A stretch of DNA of 60,910 bases, taken from NCBI GenBank assembly GCA_903959905.1, contig CAJBYO010000065.1:1-60910 (forward strand), in the 5' to 3' direction. The translations under genes were made by a program, and so were the position numbers. Below are positions 35,942-45,594 of this stretch, in pieces. Within the stretch, counting starts at the first letter, position 1. Each line of letters starts with the position of its first letter. Under the pieces are notes generated by a model. That model saw only the letters and a list, made by a program, of their open reading frames with translations. It did not search any database and was not told where the DNA came from. This DNA is from an uncultured Bacteroidales bacterium. GTDB lineage: Bacteria > Bacteroidota > Bacteroidia > Bacteroidales > FEN-979.

Positions 35942-36025
35942 GCCCTGGTGGTGGAACTGGTAGACACGCAGGACTTAAAATCCTGTGACTTCACGGTCGT
36001 GCGGGTTCAAGTCCCGCCCGGGGTA
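35942..36025 (+). tRNA. tRNA-Leu (anticodon TAA)
   Basis: Class II tRNA of 84 bases. Acceptor arms are GCCCTGG and CCGGGGT with discriminator A. The anticodon arm CAGGA-CTTAAAA-TCCTG carries anticodon TAA, the variable arm is TGACTTCACGGTCGT, and the T arm is GCGGG-TTCAAGT-CCCGC. Confidence 0.95.
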
Positions 36026-36036
36026 CATTTCAAGCT

Positions 36037-36062
36037 TAAAACCCGCGTCAATCGCGGGTTTT
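36037..36062 (+). terminator. Terminator after tRNA-Leu
   Basis: AAAACCCGCG and CGCGGGTTTT pair around the loop TCAAT, 11 bases after the tRNA. Confidence 0.85.
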
Positions 36063-36190
36063 GCATTTCAGGTAGCCAAATGGGTACCCAAATTTGAAAA
36101 ATCTACAGAGTTGGGGGTCAAGAATTCCGATTTTTCCAGATTGTCATTTACATGATACTTGTCAACAAAGGATTGGAAGTAATTTAACGG

Positions 36191-37879
36191 TTATAGTTTG
36201 ATGGCCTGCAAGGTTTCATAATGTATATCATCATGCAACCGGATCAAGTACAATCCTGTAGGGAGATCATTGAAAGCCTTTAGTTCCATGTACTTTGGAG
36301 GATTTGTTGCAATGCGGGATAAATGCAACAATTTTCCATTGGCAGAAAATATTTCTAATTCCACAGGAGAATTAATTTCACCCTGGATCTTAAGAACCGG
36401 CAAATTTTCAAATGGATTTTGCAGGAGGCTGAAAACAGGTGTTAGTAATTTTTTCGGCGGGTCAGATGACAACGAGATTAAACCAGTCCGGGCTGCCATG
36501 ATATTGGGTATCCCCCAACCTGAAAAGTTATCAGGCGATGCCGAATTTGAGGCTGTATTTCGCACGACATTGCGGATATCCTCGGCTGAAACCGCTGGTA
36601 CCGATTGCCACAGACAAGCCAGAGCGCCAGCAACAATGGGTGTGGCGAACGAAGTTCCCGTCCCCACGGTGATAACTCCATTGCCATAAACCAGGGCTGT
36701 GTTATACCCCTGAGCACAAACATCTGGCTTTATCTGACCATCGGAAGTTGGTCCTTTGCCCGTGAACGCCTGGTAAATTCCTGTTTCATTTACCGCTCCT
36801 ATAGAAAAAACGCTATCCCCATCAGCCGGGGCGCCCATGTAATACCAGGGTTTTTCTCCGTCATTGCCTTCAGCATTGATTACCAGCATTCCGCGACTGG
36901 CTGCCCTATCGGATGCAATGGTTATTGGTGTTGTGTTCCCATTTAAATCGGAATAAGTGTGATTATATGCCGGATCGTCAAAGGTTGTATAAACGAGGGA
37001 GGAGGAGATGATGTCAGCACCAACACTGTCGGCAAGTTCTGCTCCCGCTGCCCAGTTATACTCTTCCAAGAGACTTTCTCCCCCCCAGGCATCCTCAGTT
37101 CTTATCAGCCAATACGTTGCATCAGGTGCTGTTCCAATGATCTGTCCTGGTAAATTTGCCCCCATAATCGACAGTACACTTTCTCCATGTGTATGATTCA
37201 TAAATACATTACCCCCCGGAGTAGCAAAATCACGGGTTCCGGCGATCAGGTTGTTTTGCCATAGATATGAAAAAGCCACACCCTGATCCACATCCCAGAA
37301 ACCGGCATCGAGAATAGCAATCATCCTATCCTGCCCAGTGTATCCCATATCATGAAGATTGTGGAGGCCGATCATGGAAACCTGATTCCAGGCAGTTCCA
37401 TAATCCAGACTGCCGGTACTTTTCGTGTTAGAAGGGATTACTGGAGCCCCGATTGTATAAGGTGGGATTGCCCCGATCTGATTTATACCCGAGTTCCCTT
37501 TTACTGATGATTGAGGTGCCTTGTTGCCTGGGTTTAGATGGTCAACAAAGGGCAGTGCAGCAACAGCATTCACGATACCAGCATCGGCCGCAAAAATCAC
37601 TACAGCATTGATCCACTTCAGTGGATACAGTGCAACAGCGCCTGTAGCGACAATTTGGGATATGTAAGATGGAGTAACGGGCAAGTCCTTTTCATCAAAT
37701 GGAATATTGAACTTATTCCGTCGCTCTATGGCCCTCTGGGACAGGAATTCCTGCGGATTTGTAAGCGTATACGGACTGTTGTTTTTATCCTTGAGGAAAA
37801 CAACATATTTATTTGCTCCCCAAACATTGATTTCTGCTGCGAGGCATGTGATAATAAAAAATAACATTAAACTTTTCAT
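36191..37879 (-). CDS. Secreted subtilisin-like serine protease (S8) with T9SS sorting domain
   Basis: 562-residue exported protease. Signal peptide in residues 1-21. A propeptide-like region (about 22-115) is followed by the S8 catalytic domain with Asp191 (AILDAGF), His231 (NHTHGE), oxyanion Asn339 (NAEGND) and Ser410 (GTSFATP), so the triad is complete. The C-terminal 80 residues are a T9SS-type sorting domain (VELEIFSANGKLLHLS, LPTGLYLIRLHDD), although the usual YPNP start is replaced by LLQNPFENLP. It is the last gene of the minus-strand block but has its own -7 element, so it may be regulated apart from the xylose genes. Substrate unknown. Confidence 0.9.
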   Translation of the reverse strand: MKSLMLFFIITCLAAEINVWGANKYVVFLKDKNNSPYTLTNPQEFLSQRAIERRNKFNIPFDEKDLPVTPSYISQIVATGAVALYPLKWINAVVIFAADAGIVNAVAALPFVDHLNPGNKAPQSSVKGNSGINQIGAIPPYTIGAPVIPSNTKSTGSLDYGTAWNQVSMIGLHNLHDMGYTGQDRMIAILDAGFWDVDQGVAFSYLWQNNLIAGTRDFATPGGNVFMNHTHGESVLSIMGANLPGQIIGTAPDATYWLIRTEDAWGGESLLEEYNWAAGAELADSVGADIISSSLVYTTFDDPAYNHTYSDLNGNTTPITIASDRAASRGMLVINAEGNDGEKPWYYMGAPADGDSVFSIGAVNETGIYQAFTGKGPTSDGQIKPDVCAQGYNTALVYGNGVITVGTGTSFATPIVAGALACLWQSVPAVSAEDIRNVVRNTASNSASPDNFSGWGIPNIMAARTGLISLSSDPPKKLLTPVFSLLQNPFENLPVLKIQGEINSPVELEIFSANGKLLHLSRIATNPPKYMELKAFNDLPTGLYLIRLHDDIHYETLQAIKL

Positions 37880-37898
37880 ATGCGATTTTTAAATTTAA

Positions 37899-37906
37899 CA
37901 AATGTA
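37899..37906 (-). promoter_or_regulatory. -7 element of the subtilase gene promoter
   Basis: Minus strand TACATTTG 19 bases before the ATG at 37879, in the 49-base gap after the GH43 stop codon. Confidence 0.45.
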
Positions 37907-37928
37907 AGAATCAGTGATAGCGATTGAT

Positions 37929-39302
37929 CTATGGAATTTCACCAAGTTCGACATCGCTATTGGCAAATTTAAACCAGTCGACGGAAAAAAGCTCCCCCTC
38001 CTCTCCCTGAGTCACCAGCCAAAGGGCATGTATTCCTTTAATAGTTTTGGTTTTTACGGTTATTTCTTGCCAATCGGAATTGTCTTTAAATGCTTTCATA
38101 TCGACAGAAGCAATGGACGACAACCATGGTTTGTCGGGAATCAACCTGATTTTCCCGGTCTTGCCCTTTGACTTAACCCGGAGGGTCAATTGATTTGCTC
38201 CATTCCCGAAATCAATGTATTTATACACTGCACGATCCCTGCTGTAAATCCCGGCAAGTTCCTCCGCATTGTCAGAGAATGCCTGTACTCTGAGGTGACC
38301 ATTTAAAAGGCAAGCCCGCTCTGCTTCAATAATCTGAAATGCACTGATTGGCGGACCTGCCCCCTGCGATGTCATTTCCACTTCATTGATGCTGCCATCG
38401 GAATTAAAAAAAATAGGTTCAACACATGCCTTTCTCATCATCTTTGAATTGTGGGTAGAACGATGATAAAAAACATACCATTTTTTTTTGAACTCAACAA
38501 GTGATCCATGATTATTCCAGTTTCCCGGATCACATCCGTCATTATTGATAATCACACCGCCGTATTTAAAAGGGCCCCATGGAGAAGACGATGTGGCATA
38601 GGAAATACAAGTGGGCATGTCCTTGATACTCAGCCCTGCATAAATAAAGTAATAGATGCCGTTTCGCTTTACCATGTAACCTCCTTCATGAAATCGGTGT
38701 TCCTTCTCTGTGACAATCTCGTCGCGGATGGTCGTAGAATCAATCTCCATCATATTTGGTTTAAGCCTGGCTATTTTAGCGCTGAATTGTCCCCAGATAT
38801 AATACCCCTGCCCGTCATCATCAAGAAAAACACATGGATCAATTTCATTGAACTTTCCTGTTTTCAATATCTTTCCACCCTTGAAAGGTCCTTCAGGCTT
38901 TTCAGAAACGGCTACCCCTTCGGTTGCATCCCGGTTTGCCAGGCAATAATAGAGATGATATAGTCCATTTTTATACTGAACATCAGGGGCATAAAGATAA
39001 TCATCGCTATAAAATACAGCATCCGCTTCCCCCTTGGAAGCAAAAGCATCGGGAAAAAGCGTCCATGTTTCAAGATCAGGGGTCGACAGCACATGGTACC
39101 TGTAGGAACAAAAATAATCTGGGCTTTCATCTCGTGAGCCATAAATGTACAATTTGCCATCCTGCCATACATGTGCAGATGGATCGGCTATATAAATCCC
39201 CGGAGGAACAATCGGATTCTGGGACTGGCTTGTTCCAGGCGCAGATAAAAATAACAGCAATAATATTGGAAACACTATTTTTTCTGAATATCCACTTCCC
39301 AT
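37929..39302 (-). CDS. Exported family 43 glycoside hydrolase with CBM6-like module
   Basis: 457-residue GH43-type enzyme; the family covers beta-xylosidases, arabinofuranosidases and arabinanases. Signal peptide to about residue 27. The five-bladed propeller has the three catalytic acids: general base Asp40 (YIADPSAHVW), Asp155 (NEIDPCVFLDDDG) and acid Glu206 (RFHEGGYMVKRNGIYYFIYAG). The C-terminal part (about 325-450) resembles a CBM6-type beta sandwich (AERACLLNGHLRVQ, AVYKYIDFGNGANQLTLRVKS). The start overlaps the upstream GH gene by 28 bases, implying coupled translation. With xylA, xylB and xylE in the same operon, release of xylose or arabinose from xylo-oligosaccharides is the likeliest job; exact activity unproven. 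Confidence 0.92.
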   Translation of the reverse strand: MGSGYSEKIVFPILLLLFLSAPGTSQSQNPIVPPGIYIADPSAHVWQDGKLYIYGSRDESPDYFCSYRYHVLSTPDLETWTLFPDAFASKGEADAVFYSDDYLYAPDVQYKNGLYHLYYCLANRDATEGVAVSEKPEGPFKGGKILKTGKFNEIDPCVFLDDDGQGYYIWGQFSAKIARLKPNMMEIDSTTIRDEIVTEKEHRFHEGGYMVKRNGIYYFIYAGLSIKDMPTCISYATSSSPWGPFKYGGVIINNDGCDPGNWNNHGSLVEFKKKWYVFYHRSTHNSKMMRKACVEPIFFNSDGSINEVEMTSQGAGPPISAFQIIEAERACLLNGHLRVQAFSDNAEELAGIYSRDRAVYKYIDFGNGANQLTLRVKSKGKTGKIRLIPDKPWLSSIASVDMKAFKDNSDWQEITVKTKTIKGIHALWLVTQGEEGELFSVDWFKFANSDVELGEIP

Positions 39303-41284
39303 CTCTCTTTCCCTTTTTTGATTCTTGGTTGGAATATTGGTGTTTTCGGTATAAATTCAATATCAACAGGTTTGATGTCTCCCGTCTTTCCCACATGGAT
39401 TAACAATGATTGATAGGGTTGGAATTTCAGGATATAGTGAATCTTTTTACCCCGGTAATTGATCACTATTTTATTGACAAAATTCTGCTCGTTTAATGAC
39501 TGTCCGTAATCCAGGGGAAAAGTAAGACGCCGTGATTTCGGATTTGCAAAGAAGAGATACATCCCATCTTTAGTCTCCCTGCACCAGAAATCGGATTCCA
39601 TGTTACCCATGACAAGTGGTGGAACTTTTTTCACCTCCTGCCAGGTAGTTTTCACATTTGGAAATGCCTTCAGTTTTTTTAATAAAGTTGAATATGCTTC
39701 CGGTGACAGGTTCATCCCAGGTTCCTTTGGTATCTGAATAAGGCAGATTGCCAACCCCCGATTTGCGAGTTCCGTAATGCGTTTGAGCGTTGAAATATCG
39801 AGGTATTTAACATCCACATACAAGGTGTTGAACGACAAATCTCCGATTTTCAGAAAACCGTCCATGTAAACAGATTTTTGAAGAAATTCGCTGTTGATCC
39901 ATAAAGGCCGCCAGGGTTTTAATTCTTCCGGGAGATAGGTATAACGCATTTCATATTCACCCCACGACCAGATAAATTGTTTTTCAGCCGGCAGTTCCCC
40001 TGCAACCCATGAATCCTCGGTAGGCAGATAGACCGCCACACTGGAAAAGGATTTGCCCTGCTTCATGAACACTGATATTTTCTCCATGTATTTGTTGAAC
40101 GCCAGAATCTCTTTTGAAAGAGATCCGCTTTGTCCGACATGGACCGAAGCATAAAACTTCACTGTGTCCAGACCAGCAGGATTGAGGGGTTTCCCATGCC
40201 AGATAATTTGGTTCACCCCATTGGCAAACAGGGCATCGGCCAGCAGTTTAAGGTCGGCAGTCTGCTCCTGAGAATGATGGTCCCGTGGCCAGCCGTAAAG
40301 GCAGGTAAAGGTCTCTGAGGTAACCACCGGCTTGCCGGACAATCCGGCGGCAGATGCCACGATATTCGCAAACGAGGGCTCATACAGCAATGCTTCACTT
40401 TCCGGCACATCCAAAACAGCATAAGCGGAGATAATATCGCAGGGTGCTCCGGAACATTGTGCCCGTGAATAAGCTCCCAACTCATGGCACTTCAGGTTAT
40501 AGGGTTTGTAAAATTCCTCAATGACAAATTCCGACAACAGTTTCATATAGTCATAACGCACCTGACTGAAAGGTTCGCGGTTAGAATAAAGACTGTCTTT
40601 ATACCCTGCAATTGAATACCCGTATTTTTGCTCAAATTTGCCGGAAAATGCAGGGGTGGTCAGGTTTTTGGCATCTACCTCCCAAGAGTCGCAGAAAAGA
40701 CCTGACACAGAACCTTGAAGGGCTGGTTTCAGTGCATTCCCGGTACGTTCAGCATAATTATTAAACGCATTCCGGTTTAGATGGTCAATGACCAAACCTT
40801 TTTTTGGATAATCCCACGAAGCCGTGATTTCTTGTCGCCAGGCGGTATCGGTCATGGATCTTGTGGCGTCTTCCCTCGGAACCCGGGTATCCCCGAATGG
40901 CCAAAGGGAACCAAAAGTAAAGTCGCAACCTAAACCAAGGCTATCGGCACATTTTTTTGCATATGCCACCATTTCTGTCCATTCAGGGCCGAGCCAGGCC
41001 TGCCGGGGCGTATAGTTCAATGTGTCTTTTTTCATACGGTTGAGTGGATAGACCCAGGCCACTTCAACTCCACCAAAACCATTGTTTTTCAACCAGATCA
41101 GATTATCTGCAATGTCATCCTTTTGGATTTCAGAGGCAAACCACCACCAGCGAGTCCATGGGCGAGCATCGGAGAACAGCCTGGAAGATTGAACATCCGG
41201 GAGGTCGGATTTAATACCTGGTTGGGTAAAACCTATTCCTATGAATCCGGAAAGCAGGACACTGAGTATTAATTTCTTTACCAT
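39275..41284 (-). CDS. Exported GH106-like glycoside hydrolase (short form)
   Basis: 669 residues with a signal peptide (residues 1-20, ends GIGFTQ). The N-terminal half has features I associate with GH106-type alpha-L-rhamnosidase-like proteins: RPWTRWWWFASEIQKDDIADNLIWLKNNGFGGVEVAWVYPL (in pieces, about residues 42-82), then a TIM-barrel-like region with LFCDSWEVD and VTSETFTCLYGWPRDH. GH106 enzymes usually exceed 1000 residues; this one stops after a short beta domain (RRLTFPLDYGQSL) and lacks the long C-terminal sandwich domains. It may therefore act on another linkage. It sits 13 bases after xylE and overlaps the GH43 gene, so it belongs to the same operon. Confidence 0.75.
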   Translation of the reverse strand: MVKKLILSVLLSGFIGIGFTQPGIKSDLPDVQSSRLFSDARPWTRWWWFASEIQKDDIADNLIWLKNNGFGGVEVAWVYPLNRMKKDTLNYTPRQAWLGPEWTEMVAYAKKCADSLGLGCDFTFGSLWPFGDTRVPREDATRSMTDTAWRQEITASWDYPKKGLVIDHLNRNAFNNYAERTGNALKPALQGSVSGLFCDSWEVDAKNLTTPAFSGKFEQKYGYSIAGYKDSLYSNREPFSQVRYDYMKLLSEFVIEEFYKPYNLKCHELGAYSRAQCSGAPCDIISAYAVLDVPESEALLYEPSFANIVASAAGLSGKPVVTSETFTCLYGWPRDHHSQEQTADLKLLADALFANGVNQIIWHGKPLNPAGLDTVKFYASVHVGQSGSLSKEILAFNKYMEKISVFMKQGKSFSSVAVYLPTEDSWVAGELPAEKQFIWSWGEYEMRYTYLPEELKPWRPLWINSEFLQKSVYMDGFLKIGDLSFNTLYVDVKYLDISTLKRITELANRGLAICLIQIPKEPGMNLSPEAYSTLLKKLKAFPNVKTTWQEVKKVPPLVMGNMESDFWCRETKDGMYLFFANPKSRRLTFPLDYGQSLNEQNFVNKIVINYRGKKIHYILKFQPYQSLLIHVGKTGDIKPVDIEFIPKTPIFQPRIKKGKERWEVDIQKK

Positions 41285-41296
41285 CGGGCTACAGAG

Positions 41297-42748
41297 TCAT
41301 TGGTTTTTAGGTTTTAAATTCTTTCCAAACAAGGTTTCCATCTGCTCGAGAGTTTTACCTTTGGTTTCAGGAACCATTTTCCACATAAATAAGGCAGCCA
41401 ATATCCCCATCAAACCGTAAATCCAATAGGCAAATCCATGGTGGTAAAGATTGTTGAGGTATGAGCTTTTATCCATCATTGGAAACGTCCACGAAACAAG
41501 ATAGTTGGAAAACCACTGTGCCGCAACAGCAATAGCCATGGCACGTCCACGAATACGGTTGGGAAATATTTCTGATAGCAATACCCACGTTACCGGTCCC
41601 CAGCTGATGGCAAATGAGGCTACGTAAAAAAGCATGAAAACAAGGGCAGCCAACCCAATTCTTTGAAAATAGAATGTAAATCCAAGTGCAATCATGCTGA
41701 ATGCCATTCCCAGGGCTCCCGCAATCTGAAGTGGTTTGCGGCCATAGCGATCAACTGTAAAAATAGCAATGACGGTAAATATAAGGTTAATAATTCCGAC
41801 AATAATGGTCTGGAGTAAGGAGATATCTTTGCTGGTACCCATGTTCCGGAAAATTTCAGGGGCATAATAAAGTACTACATTGATACCCACAAATTGTTGA
41901 AATATTGAAAGCAAAACGCCAACTCCCACAATTAAAAACCCATAAGAGAAAAGCCTGGAATTTCCAGTGTTGGAAATGGTCTCCCTGATTTCTTCAATCA
42001 TTTGCCGAGCCTGTGTTTTTCCGTTGATTCTTGCAAGAATTTCCAGGGCTGGACCTTCCCGCTTTCTGATCACCAGCCATCGTGGGCTCTCTGGTATAAA
42101 AAACAGGAGTACCAGAAAGACTACACCCGGAATGGTTTCAGAAAAGAACATCCATCTCCAGCCAGATTGGTGGAGCCACGCTTCATTACCCATTCTTGCG
42201 ATAGAATAGTTTACAAAATAGACCACCAGCATCCCGAAGATGATGGCGAACTGGTTCCACGAAACCAAATTGCCCCGTTTTGAGGCTGGTGCGATCTCAG
42301 CAATGTACATGGGTGAAAGCATTGAAGCCAAACCTACGCCAACACCTCCGATCACCCTGTAGATGATGAATGGTGTCAGGAACCCGGCAACATGCTCACC
42401 GGATGATTCGAAGAACAACTCCGGGAAAGCAGAACCGATTGCAGATAATATGAGTAGGATGGCAGCACAGATCATACTATTCCTTCTCCCTAACCGTAGC
42501 GCCATCCATCCCCCGATGAGTCCTCCGATGATGCAACCGATCAACGCACTGGAAACGATAAAACCCAGGAGCGAGTTGGCTGTTGTCTCGGGAAGATTCC
42601 TTGGGTCGATAAAATTAATTTTCAAAGAATTGACTGTTCCTGAGATAACAGCCGTATCATATCCGAAAAGCAGTCCACCAAGGGTGGCTACAAGTGTCAA
42701 GGACCAAACATATTTCAAATTCACTTGTGAATTTTTCATCCCGTTCAT
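41297..42748 (-). CDS. xylE: Sugar porter family MFS transporter, likely D-xylose:H+ symporter
   Basis: 483-residue inner-membrane carrier with twelve predicted helices. Sugar-porter signatures are all present: GYDTAVISGT (helix 1), GWMALRLGRRNS (loop 2-3), PESPRWL (loop 6-7), DRYGRKPL (loop 8-9) and PETKGKTLEQME (C-terminus). QQFVGINVVLYYAPEIF is typical of the hexose and xylose binding helix 7. The start overlaps the xylA stop by 4 bases (ATGA). Its position directly after xylB-xylA makes xylose the most likely substrate, though arabinose or glucose cannot be excluded from sequence. Confidence 0.92.
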   Translation of the reverse strand: MNGMKNSQVNLKYVWSLTLVATLGGLLFGYDTAVISGTVNSLKINFIDPRNLPETTANSLLGFIVSSALIGCIIGGLIGGWMALRLGRRNSMICAAILLILSAIGSAFPELFFESSGEHVAGFLTPFIIYRVIGGVGVGLASMLSPMYIAEIAPASKRGNLVSWNQFAIIFGMLVVYFVNYSIARMGNEAWLHQSGWRWMFFSETIPGVVFLVLLFFIPESPRWLVIRKREGPALEILARINGKTQARQMIEEIRETISNTGNSRLFSYGFLIVGVGVLLSIFQQFVGINVVLYYAPEIFRNMGTSKDISLLQTIIVGIINLIFTVIAIFTVDRYGRKPLQIAGALGMAFSMIALGFTFYFQRIGLAALVFMLFYVASFAISWGPVTWVLLSEIFPNRIRGRAMAIAVAAQWFSNYLVSWTFPMMDKSSYLNNLYHHGFAYWIYGLMGILAALFMWKMVPETKGKTLEQMETLFGKNLKPKNQ

Positions 42749-44070
42749 ATATAGCGCGACAGCATTTGTTCCAATAGTTCCTGCCTGCCGCTTCTCATTG
42801 GCGGTTCACCTTCCATGAAAGCAATCCTTTTTAAATCCTCCAGAGAAAGTCCTCCATCTTCAAACGCTTTCCCATTTCCCTGATCAAAAGAGGCGTATCG
42901 CTGTTTCCGGAGTGAGCAGTAATCTGATTCCCGAAGAATCCGCTCTGCAATCATCAGTGCGCGTGCATAAGTGTCCATTGCGGCAATGTGGGCAATAAAG
43001 ATATCCTGAGGATCGGTGGAATTGCGCCGGAGCTTGGCATCGAAATTGATCCCGCCCGTTGTGAACCCTCCCGCCTCAAGGATGACCAACATGGCTTCAG
43101 TAGTTTCATAGAGGTTGACCGGGAACTGGTCGGTATCCCATCCATTCTGGTAATCCCCGCGGTTGGCATCAATACTACCCAGCAACCCGGCGTTAACAGC
43201 CATCTGCAGTTCATGGTGAAAGGTATGGCCCGCCAACGTTGCATGGTTTACTTCAATGTTGAGTTTAAAATCCTTATCCAACCCATAATGACGCAAAAAT
43301 CCGATAACGGTTTCGGCATCGAAGTCATATTGGTGTTTGGTTGGTTCCATTGGTTTGGGTTCAATGAGAAAAGTTCCCATAAACCCTTGGTTGCGCGCGT
43401 AATCCCGGGCCATGGTCAGAAACTTTGCAAGATGCTCTTTTTCCCGCTTTGTATCGGTATTTAAAAGGGTAAGATACCCTTCCCTCCCTCCCCAGAATAC
43501 ATAGTTTTCGCCGCCAAGCGTCATGGTCGCATCAAGTGCGTTTTTCACCTGGCATCCGGCATGGGCCAAGACGAGAAAATCGGGATTGGTGGATGCCCCG
43601 TTCATGTACCTTGGATTGGTGAAAACATTGGCCGTGCCCCACAACAATTGTATTCCTGATTCTTTTTGTTTACCAGCAGCATAACCGACCATTTTTTGGA
43701 GTCGTTCTTCAATCTCCTTAACCGATCCATCTCCGGTAATATCGGTATCGTGAAAACACCAAAAGTGGATGCCCAGTTTGGTCATAAGTTCAAATGCAGC
43801 ATCCATCCGGTCGCGGTTGCGCTGCATCAGGTCAGGTGAAGCCTCCCAGGGGAAAATCCTGGTCCCGGCGCCGAAGGGATCTGATCCTGTTCCGCACATC
43901 GTATGCCAATAGGCCATCGAAAACCGGAGATGGTCTTTTAGCTTCTTTCCTGCCACTTCGAGATCTTCATCATAGTATTGGAAGGCCAATGGATTTTTTG
44001 TCTCATTACCATCAAATTTTATTTTTCCAATGCCAGGAAAAAATTGCTTATCCCCAATTAAAACATTCAT
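42745..44070 (-). CDS. xylA: Xylose isomerase
   Basis: Interconverts D-xylose and D-xylulose; cytosolic, metal-dependent TIM barrel. The 441-residue length is typical of the long class II enzymes. The catalytic signature HFWCFHDTDI (His107, Asp110) and the metal-site LIEPKPMEPTKHQYDFD (about 231-247) are intact, as are INFDAKLRRNS and the N-terminal FAYWHT-like segment (FSMAYWHTMCGTGSDPFG). xylB lies 4 bases upstream and xylE overlaps its end, so the three are one translational unit. Confidence 0.97.
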   Translation of the reverse strand: MNVLIGDKQFFPGIGKIKFDGNETKNPLAFQYYDEDLEVAGKKLKDHLRFSMAYWHTMCGTGSDPFGAGTRIFPWEASPDLMQRNRDRMDAAFELMTKLGIHFWCFHDTDITGDGSVKEIEERLQKMVGYAAGKQKESGIQLLWGTANVFTNPRYMNGASTNPDFLVLAHAGCQVKNALDATMTLGGENYVFWGGREGYLTLLNTDTKREKEHLAKFLTMARDYARNQGFMGTFLIEPKPMEPTKHQYDFDAETVIGFLRHYGLDKDFKLNIEVNHATLAGHTFHHELQMAVNAGLLGSIDANRGDYQNGWDTDQFPVNLYETTEAMLVILEAGGFTTGGINFDAKLRRNSTDPQDIFIAHIAAMDTYARALMIAERILRESDYCSLRKQRYASFDQGNGKAFEDGGLSLEDLKRIAFMEGEPPMRSGRQELLEQMLSRYI

Positions 44071-44074
44071 CTTG

Positions 44075-45580
44075 TCAATTTATTATTGTAATTTCCATTT
44101 CAGCCAGCATGCTGATCAAATGGTTTTTCCATCTCCAATAGTATTCCTCCATTAATTCGCGTTGACTTGATGCTTCGATGACCATGACTTTTTTAATTTT
44201 GGTGGATGCTTCTCTTATCCCCGCATAAAAGCCAGTGCCCACAGCCGCCCCCAGAGCTGCACCTATCGAACCGTTGGCACTATAAATATCAATTGTAACA
44301 TTACAAACATCCGCCAGGGTTTGACGAAACAATGGACTCAGAAACATATTGGCATTTCCAGCCCGGATTGCAACAGGATTTAGCCCTGCATCTTTCATCA
44401 CCTCTATTCCGTACCGAAATGCAAAAGCAAGGCCCTCCAGCCCTGCCCGATATAAGTGTGCCTGACCATGACGGTTGAAGTTTAAACCGATGATCTGGCA
44501 ACCAGTTTCGCGGTTCTGCAACATGCGTTCAGCTCCATTTCCGAAAGGCAGGATCATCAGCCCTTCCGAACCAGCGGGAGTTTTCGCGGCATCTTCATTC
44601 ATACGTGAATAATCCGCACCATTTGCTACATTCTTACGGAGCCAGGCATTCAGAATTCCAGTTCCGTTGATGCATAAAAGCACTCCATACCGGGGTGTCT
44701 TTTGGGTATGATTTACATGGGCAAATGTATTGATCCGGGATAAAGGATCGGAGATCAACCTGTCAGTAACTCCATATACCACTCCCGATGTGCCGGCTGT
44801 TGCAGCTACCTCCCCCGGATTAAGAACATTAAGCGAAAAGGCGTTATTTGGCTGATCGCCAGCGCGATAGGAAATCGGAATGCCCGAAGTCAGGCCAAGT
44901 TCAGAAGCGATGGCAGGCATTAACCTACCCTGCTCTCCAAAAGTTGGAACAATATTGGGGAGAAGTTCCTCTGATATTCCGGATGCCCGGAGCAACTTTT
45001 CTGATACCCGGTCTTCCTGAAAATCCCAGAAAATGCCTTCTGATAAGCCACCAATGGTAGTGTTGATTTCTCCTGTGAGCCGATATCCAATATAGTCACC
45101 GGGCAACATGACATGGTGGATTTTTTCAAACAGTTCAGGTTCATGGTCCATTACCCATTGGAGTTTGGAAGCAGTAAAGTTCCCCGGGAAGTTGAGAAGG
45201 TGTTCGTGGCAATATTCCTTTCCCAATTGCCGGGCAAGTTGGTTGCCGGTTTCCACGGCACGACTGTCGCACCATATGATAGAGTTCCCCAATGCGTTTC
45301 CATTCTTGTCAATGCATACCAAACCATGCATCTGATAAGTGATACCAATGGCGCCAATAGCCGTTGCGGATGTTCCAATTTTATTTATCGCCTGACCAAT
45401 GGCATCTTTAGTATTGGTCCACCACATTTCAGGTGACTGTTCTGCCCAACCAGGTTTTATTGATATAATGGGCATTTCCGATTCCGGCGCCTGGGAATTA
45501 GCCCTGCATTCTCCGGTCTCCAAATCATAAATGGCCACCTTTACGAAGGAACTTCCTATATCAATACCCATGGTCATCAT
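44075..45580 (-). CDS. xylB: Xylulokinase
   Basis: Phosphorylates D-xylulose with ATP to feed the pentose phosphate pathway. A 501-residue FGGY-family kinase: the N-terminal phosphate-binding motif MGIDIGSSFVKVAIYD (residues 4-19), the sugar-binding and catalytic region SYRAGDQPNNAFSLN (about 233-247), and the C-terminal FGGY-type signature near AGLEGLAFAFRYGIEVMKDAG and IRAGNANMFLSPLFRQTLADV. The start could be ATG at 45580 or the next Met codons within the first four residues. It begins 14 bases after the stop of the secreted beta-helix gene, so it is probably cotranscribed with it. Confidence 0.95.
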   Translation of the reverse strand: MMTMGIDIGSSFVKVAIYDLETGECRANSQAPESEMPIISIKPGWAEQSPEMWWTNTKDAIGQAINKIGTSATAIGAIGITYQMHGLVCIDKNGNALGNSIIWCDSRAVETGNQLARQLGKEYCHEHLLNFPGNFTASKLQWVMDHEPELFEKIHHVMLPGDYIGYRLTGEINTTIGGLSEGIFWDFQEDRVSEKLLRASGISEELLPNIVPTFGEQGRLMPAIASELGLTSGIPISYRAGDQPNNAFSLNVLNPGEVAATAGTSGVVYGVTDRLISDPLSRINTFAHVNHTQKTPRYGVLLCINGTGILNAWLRKNVANGADYSRMNEDAAKTPAGSEGLMILPFGNGAERMLQNRETGCQIIGLNFNRHGQAHLYRAGLEGLAFAFRYGIEVMKDAGLNPVAIRAGNANMFLSPLFRQTLADVCNVTIDIYSANGSIGAALGAAVGTGFYAGIREASTKIKKVMVIEASSQRELMEEYYWRWKNHLISMLAEMEITIIN

Positions 45581-45594
45581 ATTCAGGATTTATT

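Noticed and set aside
36026..36190. att site of an integrated island at the tRNA-Leu 3' end
   Set aside because: The accessory block starts here, but I saw no second copy of the tRNA 3' end further right and no integrase next to it.
36191..37879. Subtilase as a toxin-maturation or lanthipeptide protease
   Set aside because: No precursor peptide or modification gene nearby; a T9SS tail and own promoter indicate an ordinary secreted protease.
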